Positions 1-10,125 of a stretch of DNA of 64,000 nt are shown in pieces. This stretch comes from Microbacterium sp. (GTDB lineage Bacteria; Actinomycetota; Actinomycetes; Actinomycetales; Microbacteriaceae): positions 1-64,000 of the forward strand of contig JARBUN010000018.1 in assembly GCA_029239635.1 (NCBI GenBank), in the 5' to 3' direction. The position numbers and the translations under genes are program-made. Position 1 is the first letter of the stretch; each line of letters opens with the position of its first letter. Below the pieces are notes generated by a model that saw only the letters and a program-made list of their open reading frames with translations, did not search any database and was not told the DNA's origin.

Positions 1-1
1 G

Positions 2-439
2 CTGCGTCCGCGCGACAACACCGACGCGGTCGGGGCGTGGCTCGGCGAGGCCACGCCGATCACCCGCTTCTTCGATGTCGCGATCACGGACTTCGGGGTG
101 CGGCATCCCCTCGCCGACCTCGCGGCGTGCGCCGCCCTCTGCGACGTCGTGTGCCTCGTGAGCGATGCCCGCCGGTCACCGGCGGAGCACGCTCGCTCCG
201 TGGTGTCCGCGATCGCCTCCCTCCCCGAATCCCCCGACGTGGCACTGGCTCTGGTCGATCACGCGCGGGAGGGCGACGCCGTTGCGCGCGCCCTCGGCCT
301 CGGCGCGCTCCACCCGGTGGTCGCGGTGCCGTTCGACCCGGGCCTGAGGGCCGGCGGTGCCGCCCGCCGCTCGCTCACGCATCGCGCCGTCGTGCGTCTG
401 GCCGCGACCCTGGTGCGAGCCGAGGAGAAGGTCGCGTGA
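2..439 (+). CDS. C-terminal part of a MinD/ParA-like ATPase domain protein (T7SS-associated), 5' end outside window
   Basis: The reading frame is open from the window edge and ends in TGA. About 145 residues are visible and no start is in view. The text reads like the back half of an actinobacterial MinD/ParA-like ATPase: hydrophobic strand segments (DVVCLVSDARR, VALALVDHA) and a late VVAVPFDPGLRAGG segment, as in the SRP/MinD-fold proteins encoded next to ESX cores. Its last four bases overlap the GTG start of the next gene (GTGA), so it is translationally coupled to eccC. That neighbour is the main reason for linking it to type VII secretion. The nucleotide-binding P-loop would lie upstream of the window, so ATPase activity cannot be checked here. 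Confidence 0.65.
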   Translation: MRPRDNTDAVGAWLGEATPITRFFDVAITDFGVRHPLADLAACAALCDVVCLVSDARRSPAEHARSVVSAIASLPESPDVALALVDHAREGDAVARALGLGALHPVVAVPFDPGLRAGGAARRSLTHRAVVRLAATLVRAEEKVA

Positions 440-3400
440 ACGTTCGCATCGTCCACCGCCCCGCGCGGATCAGCGAACCCGTCGAGCCCGCGGACGACGT
501 CGTCCTCGCGCCGCCGCCGCCCATCGGCGAGGGACCGACCGGCTTCCCCCTGCAGTCGCTTCTCCCGATCGTCGGGAGTCTGTCCTCGATCACCATGATC
601 GTGCTCCTGCGCAACAACCCGATCATGGTCGTGGTGGGCGCCGTCATCCTCGTCGTCGCTCTCGTCGGCGGTCTGGGCATGGCGTTCACCCAGCGGGGGA
701 ACGCCCCGCGTGCAGCGCGAGCGCTACCTCGACTACCTCGAGGAGACGCGCGAGAGAGTCCGCGAGAGCGCCGACCGGCAGCGCGACGCGGCCCTCGCCG
801 TGAACCCGTCTCCCGGCACGCTCGTCGAGATCGGGGCCGACCCGGCACGGCGGTGGGAGCGACGCCCGGGCGACGCCGACTTCCTCCGCGTCCGGATCGG
901 GACCGGTGACCTGCGCGCGATCGAGGTCGCCCTTCCCGCGGAGCAGAATCCCGTGCAGCCCTTCGACCCGGTCATGCGGGAGTCGGCGGAGCGGATGGTG
1001 CGTCTCGCGGGCGTTGCACAGGGCATGCCGGCCACCGTCGATCTGGAGCGCGGCGGACACGTGTCGATCGTGGGTGAGCGCGCCGACACGCTGCACGTGG
1101 CGCGAGCTCTCGTGGCGCAGATCGCGGCATTCCACTCTCCCGATGACGTGCACATCGCCGCCGCGGTCGCCCCGCACCACCTGGATGACTGGCGCGGACT
1201 CGACCTCGTGCCCCACCTGTCGTCGGACACTCCCCCGTCGGGTGCCGTCGCCGCACGACGCCTCGCCCCGACCCTCGACGATGTGCTGTCGCTGCTCAGC
1301 GCCGAGCTCCGCGACCGCGTCGCCACCGCCGCGGCATCCCGGCGCGCGGGACGCCGCACGAAGCCGGGCCGCCTGATCGTCTTCGTCGACGAGGGGGACG
1401 GCGAAGCGAGCGGGATGCCGCGCCTCGACGCGGCGCTGAGCCTCGCCGATCTCGGGGTCACGGTCGTCCACCTCGTCGACGATCGGCTGAAGGAGCCGGC
1501 GACCGTCGGCGCCCGCGTGACCGTCACCGAGGGCATCGCCACGGTCGAGACGCCGGGATCGGGCGAGGCGCCGGCGACCGGCATCCGGATCGACGCCGTC
1601 TCAAGCGACGCCCTCGAGGTCATCGCGCGGCCGCTCGCGGGCCTCCGGCTCACGCGCACGTCCGCCGAAGACGCCGGCACCTCCCTCGCGCCCGATGTCA
1701 CGCACGACCGGGGCGGGCCGGTGCTGCTCGACCTCAAGGAGTCGGCGCAGCTGGGCATGGGCCCGCACGGCATCTGCATCGGCGCGACGGGCTCGGGCAA
1801 GAGCGAGCTGCTGCGCACGCTCATCCTCGGGCTGGCGCTGACCCATTCCCCCGACGATCTCAGCATGATCCTCGTCGACTACAAGGGTGGGGCCGCGTTC
1901 GCGCCGTTCGCGCGCCTCCCGCACGTCGCGGGCATCATCGACAACCTCGCCGACGATCCGCAGCTCACCGAGCGCGCGCGCTCGAGCATCCAGGGCGAGG
2001 TCGTGCGGCGCCAGCGCCTGCTCAAGGACGCCGGGAATGCGGCATCCATCGGTCACTACCGCCAGATGCGCCGGGAACGACCCGATCTGCCGGCGCTGCC
2101 GCACCTGTTCCTCGTCATCGACGAGTTCGGCGAGCTGCTCACCGCCGAACCCGACTTCGTGGAGCTGCTGCTGACGATCGGGCGCATCGGCCGCTCGATC
2201 GGTGTGCACCTGCTGCTGTCGAGCCAGCGGATCGAGGGCGGGCGGCTGCGCGGTCTCGACACGTACCTGTCGTACCGGATCGGTCTGCGCACCTTCTCGG
2301 AGGCCGAGTCGGCGGTCGTGCTCGACACCCCCGACGCCTTCCACCTGCCCGCCATCCCCGGGTTCGGCTACCTCAAGGTCGACACGTCGGTCTACACGCG
2401 TTTCCGGGCCGGGTACGTCTCGGGTCCGGTCCCCGACCCCGTCGAGGCGGGGTTCGACAGCGCCGAGCCCGAGGCCCCGACGACGGGCCGCACCCTCGTT
2501 CAGGCCGCGACCCAGCGCCTCGCCCGCGGGGTGACACGCACGCGGCCCGTCTGGCTCCCGCCGCTGCCCCCCGTCCTCACCCTGGGGGGCGTCCTGCCGC
2601 AGGCCGACGGCGCCGGCACCCTGCGTGCGCCGATGGGACTGCTCGACAACCCCTCCACGCAGACGCAGTCGCCGTGGATGCTCGACCTCACCCGCTCGGG
2701 GGGACACGTGTCGATCATGGGCGCGCCGCAGTCCGGACGCTCGATGTTCCTCCGCACCCTCGCGGCATCGCTGTCGTTCACGCACTCGCCGCGCCAGGTG
2801 AGCATCTACGGCATGGACCTCACCGGCGGCGGCCTCGCCCGCATCGAACCGTTCCCGCACGTCGGCGGCGTCGCCACGCGCGGTCACCGTGAGCGGCTGA
2901 CCCGCCTGCTCGAGGAGCTCACGGGCATGCTCGCGACGCGCGAACGCGTGTTCCGCGACCAGGGCCTCGACTCGCTCGCCGACATGCGCCGCCAGCACGC
3001 CCTGGGGCGGTTGCCCGAGCTCCCCAGCGCGGACGTCGTGCTGCTCGTCGACGGTCTCGGGGCGCTCCGCCAGGACTTCGAAGACCTCGAAGCCCCTCTC
3101 GCGCAGCTTCTGGAGCGGGGCGGAAGCTTCGGCATCCATGTCGTCGTCGCCCTCTCGCGCTGGAACGAACTGCGGATGAACCTGCAGGGCCTCATCGGCA
3201 CGCGCCTCGAGCTGAAGCTCAACGACCCCGCGGACTCGCAGATCGCCCGCAAGCTCTCCATGACGCTGAAGGCGGATCAGCCCGGCCGCGTCCTCACCGA
3301 CGACAAGCTGTTCGCGCAGGTCGCGCTGCCGCTGCTCGAGGAGGTCGACGACGGCGACACCGGCGAGGCGCTCGAGCAGCTCGCCCGCGAGAGCGCGGCC

Positions 3401-4474
3401 CGCTGGGGCGGCCAGGGCGCTGCTCCCATCCGACTGCTCCCCGAGGAACTGTCGCCGAACGCCCTCCCCGACGCGATCGACGAGCCGGATGCCGTACCCC
3501 TGGGGCTGCGCCAAGACACGATGGAGCCCGTGCTGGTCGACGTCGTCACGCGCGACCCGCACCTGCTCGTGCTGGGCGACAGCCACTGCGGCAAGACCAC
3601 CGCCCTGCGGGGAATCGTGCGCGGGGCGATCGACCGGCACACCCCGGAAGAGCTCGTCATCGCGCTCATGGACGCCCGCGGCGAGCTGGTGGCCGAGGTT
3701 CCGGACGCCTACCTCGGCGGACACGCGACATCGGGACGCCAAGCGCGTCTGCTCGCCGAGTCGATCGCCGTCGAACTCGAGAAACGTCAGACCGACCGCG
3801 ACGCGGGCCCGCGGATCCTGGTGATCGCCGACGACTTCGACATCCTCGCCGCCGGCGGGACCGAGCCGCTGCGTCCGCTGCTGCCCTACCTCGCGTCGTC
3901 CCGCGACCTCCGGCTGAACGTCGTGGTGAGCAGGCCCGTCGCCGGTGCCTCGCGGGCGATGTTCGATTCCGCGCTGCAGGGTATCCGCGACACCGGGGGC
4001 ACCGCTCTGATCATGTCGGGCGACCGCTCGGAGGGCGCGCTCCTGCCCAAGCTCTACGCCGAACCGATGATCGCCGGCCGCGGTCGCCTCGCGCGACGCG
4101 GCGAGCGGCCCACCCTCGTGCAGATCGCGAACTTCGTCGCGTCGGACCCGGATGCCGCGGGGGCGGAGGCGGGAGCCTCCGCCGCACCGGCTTCGGGGGG
4201 TGCCGGCGGGGGACGAGGTTCCGGTGAGGGCGACCGGGGTGTGGCGGCGGGTGCTTCGGGTGGGGGTGATCCGTCGGCCACGACTCCCCCGGACGACCCG
4301 GCCGGTGCGGCAGAAGCTCACGCTGGCGTGGCACCGATCGCGGCGCCCCGTCCGGACGGCCTCGACGAGCCGGAGGGCACCACGATGCCGGCGGCCCCGC
4401 GCTCGGCGTCGACGGATACCGGCGACGGCGAGATTCCGCTCACGCGGCGGCGGCGATCGAACCGCCCGGGGTAG
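436..4474 (+). CDS. eccC: Type VII secretion ATPase EccC (FtsK/SpoIIIE family), interrupted by an apparent +1 frameshift near 695-710
   Basis: EccC is the membrane-anchored motor of the T7SS and recognises WXG100-type substrates. The N-terminus (GTG 436) has the EccC hallmarks PPPPIGEGP followed by two membrane helices ending in MAFTQRG. The reading then leaves frame at a run of five G (695-699) and resumes in the next frame at 710 with QRERYLDYLEE. Removing one G restores about 1345 codons, the usual EccC length. Three ATPase domains follow (restored numbering): P-loop GATGSGKS near 449 with VIDEFGEL near 556; degenerate GAPQSGRS near 762 (R for K) with LLVDGLG near 867; GDSHCGKT near 1047 with VIADDFD near 1127. 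A low-complexity Gly/Ala/Pro tail ends in RRRRSNRPG. If the shift is real, the ATPase part is cut off from its membrane anchor. Confidence 0.9.
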
Positions 4475-4540
4475 CCGGCGGCAACAAGCGGGGGCTCGCG
4501 CTCGGAGATATCCGGCCATCTCGCAGATCTCGGCGCGGAT

Positions 4541-4880
4541 CCTGCGTGGTTCAGGGGGGTTCTGCGAGGTTCGCGGGGTTCTACGTGATTCGCGGGGTTC
4601 GTGCGGCTCTGCACGGTTCGCGGGGGTGCGGGTTCTCCGGGCGTGGTTCGCGCGGTTCTGCGAGGTTCGCGCGGTACTGCGCGGTTCGCGGGGTTCGTGC
4701 GGCTCTGCGCGGTTCGCGCGGCTCTGCGAGGCTCGCGCGGCTCTGCGAGGCTCGCGCGGCTCTGCGAGGTTCGTGCGCTTCTGCGAGGTTCGCGGGAGTG
4801 CGGGTTCCGCGGGCGTGGTTGGCGCGGTTCTGTGAGGTTGCGCGGTTCTGCGTCGTTCGCGGGGTTATGCGTGGTTCCCG
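4541..4880. repeat. Degenerate ~19-bp tandem repeat array built on GTTCGCGCGGTTCTGCGAG
   Basis: After eccC there is no convincing gene for about 830 bp. This part is an imperfect array of the words TTCGCG and TTCTGCGAG, alternating with CGGTTC or CGGCTC. The cleanest copies sit at 4721, 4740 and 4759, exactly 19 bp apart. Since 19 is not a multiple of three, the array cannot be a coding repeat, and the open frames across it are low-complexity shadows. The word TTCTGCGAG recurs in the xthA-YCII gap near 61190. I see no spacers and no ORF for a Cas or transposase protein. Confidence 0.75.
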
Positions 4881-5112
4881 GGGTGCCGCAGCGCTCGCGC
4901 GGACCGGCGGCGACGTCCCGTCGACCCGTGCCCAACACTCGAACCGACCGGAGGAGAGCAACCCGACCGCGCAACCCGTCGCCACATTCGGATCACCGCG
5001 CCAGATTCGGACGCAGAACCCGTTTCCGTCCGGATCTGCGACGATTCTCCGAATCTGCGACGCATCCGCGCGCAACCCGCACCCACGCAACCGGCGCCCC
5101 GCGCAGCCCGCA
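4881..5112. other. Gene-free stretch with scattered repeated words (ATTCGGA, ATCTGCGACG)
   Basis: No gene is supported here. Short words recur in both orientations: CATTCGGAT, GATTCGGAC and CTCCGAAT, and ATCTGCGACG twice. This resembles other intergenic stretches in the window but without a clean hairpin. Confidence 0.5.
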
Positions 5113-5325
5113 CCTGCGGCCGACCCGCGCAAGCGCAACGCACGTCAGCGCAACGCGTCAGCGCAACCCACGCCACCGCAACGCACGCCACCGCAACGCA
5201 TCCCAGCGCAACACGTCCCAGCGCAGCGCGCGTCAGCGCAGCGCGCGTCAGCGCAGCGCGCGTCAGCGCAACACGTCCCAGCGCAGCGCGCGTCAGCGCA
5301 GCGCGCGTCAGCGCAGCGCGCGGAT
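5113..5325. repeat. 15-bp tandem repeat array GCGCAGCGCGCGTCA that contains the 3' end and stop codon of the adjacent gene
   Basis: The unit GCGCAGCGCGCGTCA is repeated about five times perfectly between 5221 and 5325, with diverged copies (GCGCAACACGTCCCA, GCAACGCACGCCACC) to about 5113. Read on the minus strand the unit is CGCGCGCTGCGCTGA, which is exactly the last codons (R-A-L-R-stop) of the large membrane-protein gene ending at 5308. The gene's terminus has thus been copied downstream several times, each copy carrying an in-frame stop. Each unit can also fold as GCGC-AGC-GCGC. Confidence 0.8.
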
Positions 5326-8300
5326 GGCGAGGGCCACCGCCTTCACCTCGCGGATGCGGCGCTCGTACGTGGCCGCGACGACGATGAGGAGGGCACCGAC
5401 GATGGCGAGCCAGAGCCACCACAGCCCCGACACGCTCTCGTAGATCGAGGCGATCCACGGCCAGAGCTGCGCGACCGCGTGGACGATCAGCGCCACGCCG
5501 CCGAGGAGCACCGGAGCCTGCAGCCGGAATCGCACACCCGCCAGCAAGACCGCCAGCGCGACCACGCCGAGAGCGACCACACGCCACAGCACGTTGTCCG
5601 GGGCGAAGTCGAAGAGGAGCGACGGCAGGAGCAGCAGCGCCACTCCCCCGCCCAGGGCGGGCCAACTGCGCAGCTCGGGACGAGCGCGGAGCGACTGCGC
5701 CCCGTGCAGGACGAGAACGGCCGCGATCGGTGCCGTGACGAGCTCGACGGGGTCGGCGGATCCGGTCCCGAGAGCAACGGCCGCGACCACACCCGCGAGG
5801 CCCACCCCGACCCAGAAGACGACCGTGCTGTGCGCACCGCGCCACAGCACGGCGACGACGAGGATCGCGATGATCGTCGCCGCGGCGCGGAGGCTTTCGT
5901 CGCCGACAGTCGCGATACGCACGGTGGAGAGAATCGCGGTGGATCCCAGACCGACGATGACCGCGGCGAGAGAAGCGAACGGCGGCACCGCGTCGCCTCG
6001 ACGCTGCAGGAGGACCGCGGCGAGCACGAGAGGAACGGCTGCGGCGAGCACCCAGGCATCGAACAGGGGGCGTTCGAGGTCGACGATCGCCCGCACACCG
6101 CCCGCGACCACGAGAGCCAGCGCAGCCACACCCAACGTCGGGAGGACCAGCGGACGCAGTGCCTCACGGGATGCGAGGGATGCCGTGACGAGGAGCACGA
6201 TCGCCCCGGCCAGGACGGCGACGGCCCGAGGAACCTCGTCAGCGACGAGAGCAGCGGAAGGCAGCAGAGCCACGCCGAGCCCGAGCGTCACCCCTCCCAC
6301 CGCCACGGCAGGCAGGGGGCGCACGCGGGAGGCCGCCGCGGCGCCGAGGAGCGCGAGGGCCAGAGGCAGCGTCATCCATTCGATCGGACGGATGCCGACG
6401 CTCACACCCGTCACCGCGACCAGCGCCGCTCCGCCCAGCAGCACGATCGCCAGCGGGATCCCGGCCAGCGCTCCACGGGCACGCGAGGCGACCGCGGCGG
6501 CGGCCCCGAGGGCGAGAACCGCGAGAACGCCCCGCACGAGGGGGCCGTCGTCCACCGCGACCAGCACGGTCTCACCGACCGCGAGTAGGACGGCCGACGC
6601 AATCACCGTCGACCGGCCCACGGGCAGAGCCCACGACGCCGCACGTCGGCTGCCGCCGACGGCCGCGGCGGCGAGGGCCGCGGCGACGACGAGCACGAGC
6701 ACATCGCGAAGGGGGCCTCCGGTATCGCCCCGCTCGACCACGTGGAGGAGCTGCGCACCCCACACCAGCACGAGCGACAGCGCGCCCGCCGCGGCCACCG
6801 CGAGGGGAAGGACATCGGGAGTTCGTGGCGGGCGCACCCACGCGCCTGCGACGAGCAAGCCGGTGCCGAGCACCCCGGCGATGACCACGCGGACGGTGTC
6901 GTCGGCATCCACGACCGCCGTGGGGACCAACGCGAGCGCGGTGCCCGCGAAGGCGATGACGGCGGGAGGCGCCACGGCGCGATCCTCGACGCGTCGGCGG
7001 GCGCGCTCGGTGAGGGCCGCCAGCAGCACCAGCGCCGCGGCGAGCGGGAGCGTGTACAGCTCCACGGTCTCGACGCGTTCGGCGAAGAGCCGGAGCCACA
7101 GCGCCCCCGTCGCCAGCGCGAGCGCGAGCCACACCACGTGCCGTCGGGGCGAGCGCGACACGAAGAGCCCGTCGGCATCGACGGCCCAGACCAGCGCGGT
7201 GATCGCGACGACGAGCAGCGGAAGCCACACGCTCCCGCGCGGGGCGAGCGCCGTCACCGACAGGAGAGCGACGACGGCGGCGCCGGCATCGGTGAGGACC
7301 CGGAGAAGGGCCTGGCGCCGGAGGACCACCAGAGCCAGCGCCGCGGCGAGCAGCGCCACGGCCGCGACCGCGACGCTCGCGACCAGCGCGACCGGCGTGA
7401 GCGGACGGATGATCGCGAGGGCCGCCATCGCGCCCAGCAGGGGCCAGACGACGGCCGCCCCGGGTCGGAGAACGGCCCACGCGCGGTACACGGGGCCGAG
7501 CGCGATCCCCGCCGCCGCGAGCGTCGCCAGAACGCCGATCACGGCCCACCAGGTCGCCGCGGCCGAATCGGTGTTTCCGAGGACGGCGAAGATCGACGAC
7601 GTCAGGAAGACGACCGCCAGGCCCGTGAGGGCGGCCGCCTCGCGCTGCGTCGCGTCCAGCCCGCGCGGCGCGGCGAGAGGTCCGCGCCAGGGCAGGAGGG
7701 CCAGGAGCAGGCAGATCGTCGCGGTCACGGCCACCGCCTCGAGCGGGCCGAGACCGAGGACGTCGACGGCGAGGCCCTCGAGGGCGGCGGCGGGCACGAG
7801 CCACGCGCTGCACGACGCGAACATGACGAAGACCACGACCGCCGGGACGCGAGCCGCGGGCGCGAGGGATGCCGACATCCAGAGCACCGCGAGGACGCCG
7901 AGCGTCGCGACGACCCAGGCCAGGGGCGACGAGAACGACAGCGTCCACCCGGCGAGCAGCGCGAGGACCCCGATGACGGCCGTCGCCGCGATATCGCCGC
8001 GTCGACGTCGCAGGAGGATCACGCCGACGATCGCCATCGCGAGATACCAGAGCACGATCACGACGGTGACCCGCAGTTGCGGACCGACGAGCAGCATCAC
8101 GGCCCCGCCGGCCCACCAGACGGCGAGGCGACGGCTCGATCCGCGACCGGTGAGTCGCCAGACGAGGGCGGCGAGTACCACCGCGGCGGCGAGGGTGAGC
8201 ACGGCGGCGGTGCTCGTGGCATCCACGTCATTCGCCGCGAGCGAGGACGCACCGAACAGCGGAAGCAGTCGTCGCAGCGGTCCGGCGAGGGCCCCGAGCG

Positions 8301-10044
8301 CCCACAGGACGGGCACCACCGCGGCGAGCCCCGCTCCGACGGTGGCGGTGAGGGCTCCGGCGAGAAGCGTCGTGCGGGCGGCGCCGACCGCCACACGCCC
8401 GGCGACGGCTTCGAGAGCGAGGGCGACGACCGCCGCGACGAGGACCGGCACGATGACGGTGACCGTGGCATCCGCGAGCCGCACGACCGTGGTCGCGACC
8501 CCGGAGCCGAGGGCGAGCACCGCGAACGGGGAGGCGACGGGTGCGACCGGCGCAGCTCCGGTGCGCAGGAGCAGAGCGGCGTGGACGGCCAGCAGAGCCG
8601 CGATCGGGACCGTCGCGGCCAGGGGGGTCCACGCGGCGTCCGGATCGAGGACCAGCGCGGCGATCAGAGCGAGCACGGCGCCGATGCCGGCGAACACACG
8701 CAGGGCGGTGATCTCGACGTCGACGGATCCGACGTCGGCCCGCGCCAGCCGCGACACCAGGGGGGCCGCGAGGGTGAGGACGAGGATCGTCAGGCCGGAG
8801 GCGTACCAGCCCAGCGTCGCGTCGTGCGAAAGCGCACCGGCGACGACGAGCGGCGGGCCCACGGCGAGCGCCGCGATTCCCGCGGACAGGGGGGCGCGCA
8901 GTCCCGCGAGGCGAGCCCAGGCCACGAATCCGGCTCCGGCGGCGACGGCCGCCCACCCCCAGTAGACGCGGGCATCGACGCCGGAGGCGCCCGCGAGGTC
9001 GTTCGCGCGCACCGCCCACACGTCGAGCGCGACCAGGGCGATCCCGAGCAGCGCGATGCCCTCCGCGGTCGCGGTCAGTCGACGACGACGCAGGACGGAT
9101 GCGGTGACGATCACGCCCGCGGTCGCCGCGCCCACGATGATCGAGCGGAGCACGAGACCGCCGCTGACCCACGCGACGGTGAGGAAGAACGCCGCGGCCA
9201 CCGCGAGCAGCACGACGCCGATCGAGAGCAGGAACACCTGCACGCCGGAGCGGCGCGGCTTGGCCGGCTCGCCGGACGTCGGCGGCGGGAGGGGAGGTCC
9301 GGTGGGCGCGTCACCCGCCGGCGAGCCTTGGATCCCCGCGGTCTGCGGCGCAGGAACCGCCCCGAACGGGTGCACCCCGCCGGGCGGCGGCGCGAACCCG
9401 GCAGGCGGCGCGAACCCGGCGGGCGCCGTGAACCCGGCCGGAGCCGCGAACGTCGGCGGTGCCGCCGCGTTCGCCGCGACCGGCACCGGCGGAACCGATC
9501 CCGGCGCCGGCTCGACGGGCACCGGCCCAACGGGCACCGACTCCCCAGGCACCGGCTCAGCGGGCACCGGCCCACCAGCCACCGACACACCAGGAACCGA
9601 CTCACCGGGAACCGACTGCCCAGGCACCGGCTCACCGGCAACCGACTCACCGGCAACCGACTCCTCAGGCACCGACTCGATGTGCGGCGCCTCCGCGCCC
9701 GCTGCCTCCGAACCCGGCGCCCCGCCCACCGGAGCCGAGGCGTCGGAAGGAACCGCCCCTCCGGCGCCTGCGGAGACGGAGGAGGCAGCCCCGCGCGCCG
9801 CGGCTTCCACCCGGATCTGGCGCAGAGCCTCGTCGCGCGCCTGCGCGAGACCGGCGATGCGCTGCGAGAGCGAGAGGACGTCGAAGGTCCGCGGGTCGCT
9901 GAGATCGAGTCCGCACGTGGCGCACGGTGAGGCCGTGATGGGCGCGAAGCACCAGGGACACCTCGAGGTGTCGGTCAGCAGCTCCGGCTGCGAAGGCCAC
10001 ACGCGCCGGTGGCTCCCGGCATCCCTTCCCGCGACTTCCGTCAT
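5308..10044 (-). CDS. Giant polytopic membrane protein with N-terminal zinc ribbon and proline/pentapeptide-rich linker
   Basis: The 1578-aa protein starts at ATG 10044, preceded by GGGGGGA as ribosome binding site. Residues 29-44 hold CPWC-x8-CATC, a zinc ribbon. A helix rich in Arg/Glu follows, then a low-complexity linker (about 120-270) of repeated G-x-x-V-P/A units and AGF-rich repeats. From about residue 285 to the end there is an almost unbroken series of membrane helices, some 35-40. The function is unknown to me. Such zinc-ribbon multi-spanning proteins occur in actinobacteria, and the position near eccC may or may not be meaningful. A cytoplasmic N-terminus and a membrane body are inferred. 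No catalytic motif was recognised. The long plus-strand open frames over this gene are compositional shadows. Confidence 0.85.
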   Translation of the reverse strand: MTEVAGRDAGSHRRVWPSQPELLTDTSRCPWCFAPITASPCATCGLDLSDPRTFDVLSLSQRIAGLAQARDEALRQIRVEAAARGAASSVSAGAGGAVPSDASAPVGGAPGSEAAGAEAPHIESVPEESVAGESVAGEPVPGQSVPGESVPGVSVAGGPVPAEPVPGESVPVGPVPVEPAPGSVPPVPVAANAAAPPTFAAPAGFTAPAGFAPPAGFAPPPGGVHPFGAVPAPQTAGIQGSPAGDAPTGPPLPPPTSGEPAKPRRSGVQVFLLSIGVVLLAVAAAFFLTVAWVSGGLVLRSIIVGAATAGVIVTASVLRRRRLTATAEGIALLGIALVALDVWAVRANDLAGASGVDARVYWGWAAVAAGAGFVAWARLAGLRAPLSAGIAALAVGPPLVVAGALSHDATLGWYASGLTILVLTLAAPLVSRLARADVGSVDVEITALRVFAGIGAVLALIAALVLDPDAAWTPLAATVPIAALLAVHAALLLRTGAAPVAPVASPFAVLALGSGVATTVVRLADATVTVIVPVLVAAVVALALEAVAGRVAVGAARTTLLAGALTATVGAGLAAVVPVLWALGALAGPLRRLLPLFGASSLAANDVDATSTAAVLTLAAAVVLAALVWRLTGRGSSRRLAVWWAGGAVMLLVGPQLRVTVVIVLWYLAMAIVGVILLRRRRGDIAATAVIGVLALLAGWTLSFSSPLAWVVATLGVLAVLWMSASLAPAARVPAVVVFVMFASCSAWLVPAAALEGLAVDVLGLGPLEAVAVTATICLLLALLPWRGPLAAPRGLDATQREAAALTGLAVVFLTSSIFAVLGNTDSAAATWWAVIGVLATLAAAGIALGPVYRAWAVLRPGAAVVWPLLGAMAALAIIRPLTPVALVASVAVAAVALLAAALALVVLRRQALLRVLTDAGAAVVALLSVTALAPRGSVWLPLLVVAITALVWAVDADGLFVSRSPRRHVVWLALALATGALWLRLFAERVETVELYTLPLAAALVLLAALTERARRRVEDRAVAPPAVIAFAGTALALVPTAVVDADDTVRVVIAGVLGTGLLVAGAWVRPPRTPDVLPLAVAAAGALSLVLVWGAQLLHVVERGDTGGPLRDVLVLVVAAALAAAAVGGSRRAASWALPVGRSTVIASAVLLAVGETVLVAVDDGPLVRGVLAVLALGAAAAVASRARGALAGIPLAIVLLGGAALVAVTGVSVGIRPIEWMTLPLALALLGAAAASRVRPLPAVAVGGVTLGLGVALLPSAALVADEVPRAVAVLAGAIVLLVTASLASREALRPLVLPTLGVAALALVVAGGVRAIVDLERPLFDAWVLAAAVPLVLAAVLLQRRGDAVPPFASLAAVIVGLGSTAILSTVRIATVGDESLRAAATIIAILVVAVLWRGAHSTVVFWVGVGLAGVVAAVALGTGSADPVELVTAPIAAVLVLHGAQSLRARPELRSWPALGGGVALLLLPSLLFDFAPDNVLWRVVALGVVALAVLLAGVRFRLQAPVLLGGVALIVHAVAQLWPWIASIYESVSGLWWLWLAIVGALLIVVAATYERRIREVKAVALAIRALR
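9498..9690 (-). repeat. 15-bp repeats encoding a degenerate pentapeptide (GESVP/GEPVP) in the linker of the membrane protein
   Basis: About a dozen 15-bp units of the type ACCGGCTCACCGGCA are translated on the minus strand as ESVAG, ESVAG, EPVPG, QSVPG, ESVPG and so on. The unit is a multiple of three, so copy number can change without breaking the frame. Confidence 0.75.
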
Positions 10045-10072
10045 GGTCCCCCCTCGGCGTCGGTCGTGCTCC

Positions 10073-10078
10073 AGGCTA
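10073..10078 (-). promoter_or_regulatory. -10 box TAGCCT for the giant membrane-protein gene
   Basis: On the minus strand TAGCCT lies 28 nt before ATG 10044, leaving room for a short leader with the G-rich ribosome binding site. Confidence 0.5.
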
Positions 10079-10125
10079 GCGAAGCGCCCACGCCGAGAGG
10101 GGGTTGTCCACAGCCCCGACCGCCC

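Noticed and set aside
1601-4519. Long minus-strand open frame opposite eccC
   Set aside because: Compositional shadow with no recognisable domain; the plus strand carries the three EccC ATPase domains.
4541-4880. CRISPR array
   Set aside because: Repeats are contiguous and degenerate, without unique spacers, and no cas gene is present.
4546-5320. Open frames across the repeat arrays
   Set aside because: Low complexity, the 19-bp period breaks codon phase, and no ribosome binding site or conserved motif is present.
5594-9930. Very long plus-strand open frames opposite the giant membrane protein
   Set aside because: They are Arg/Ala/Pro/Ser-only text without domains, lie over a gene with clear membrane helices and a ribosome binding site, and are typical high-GC antisense shadows.
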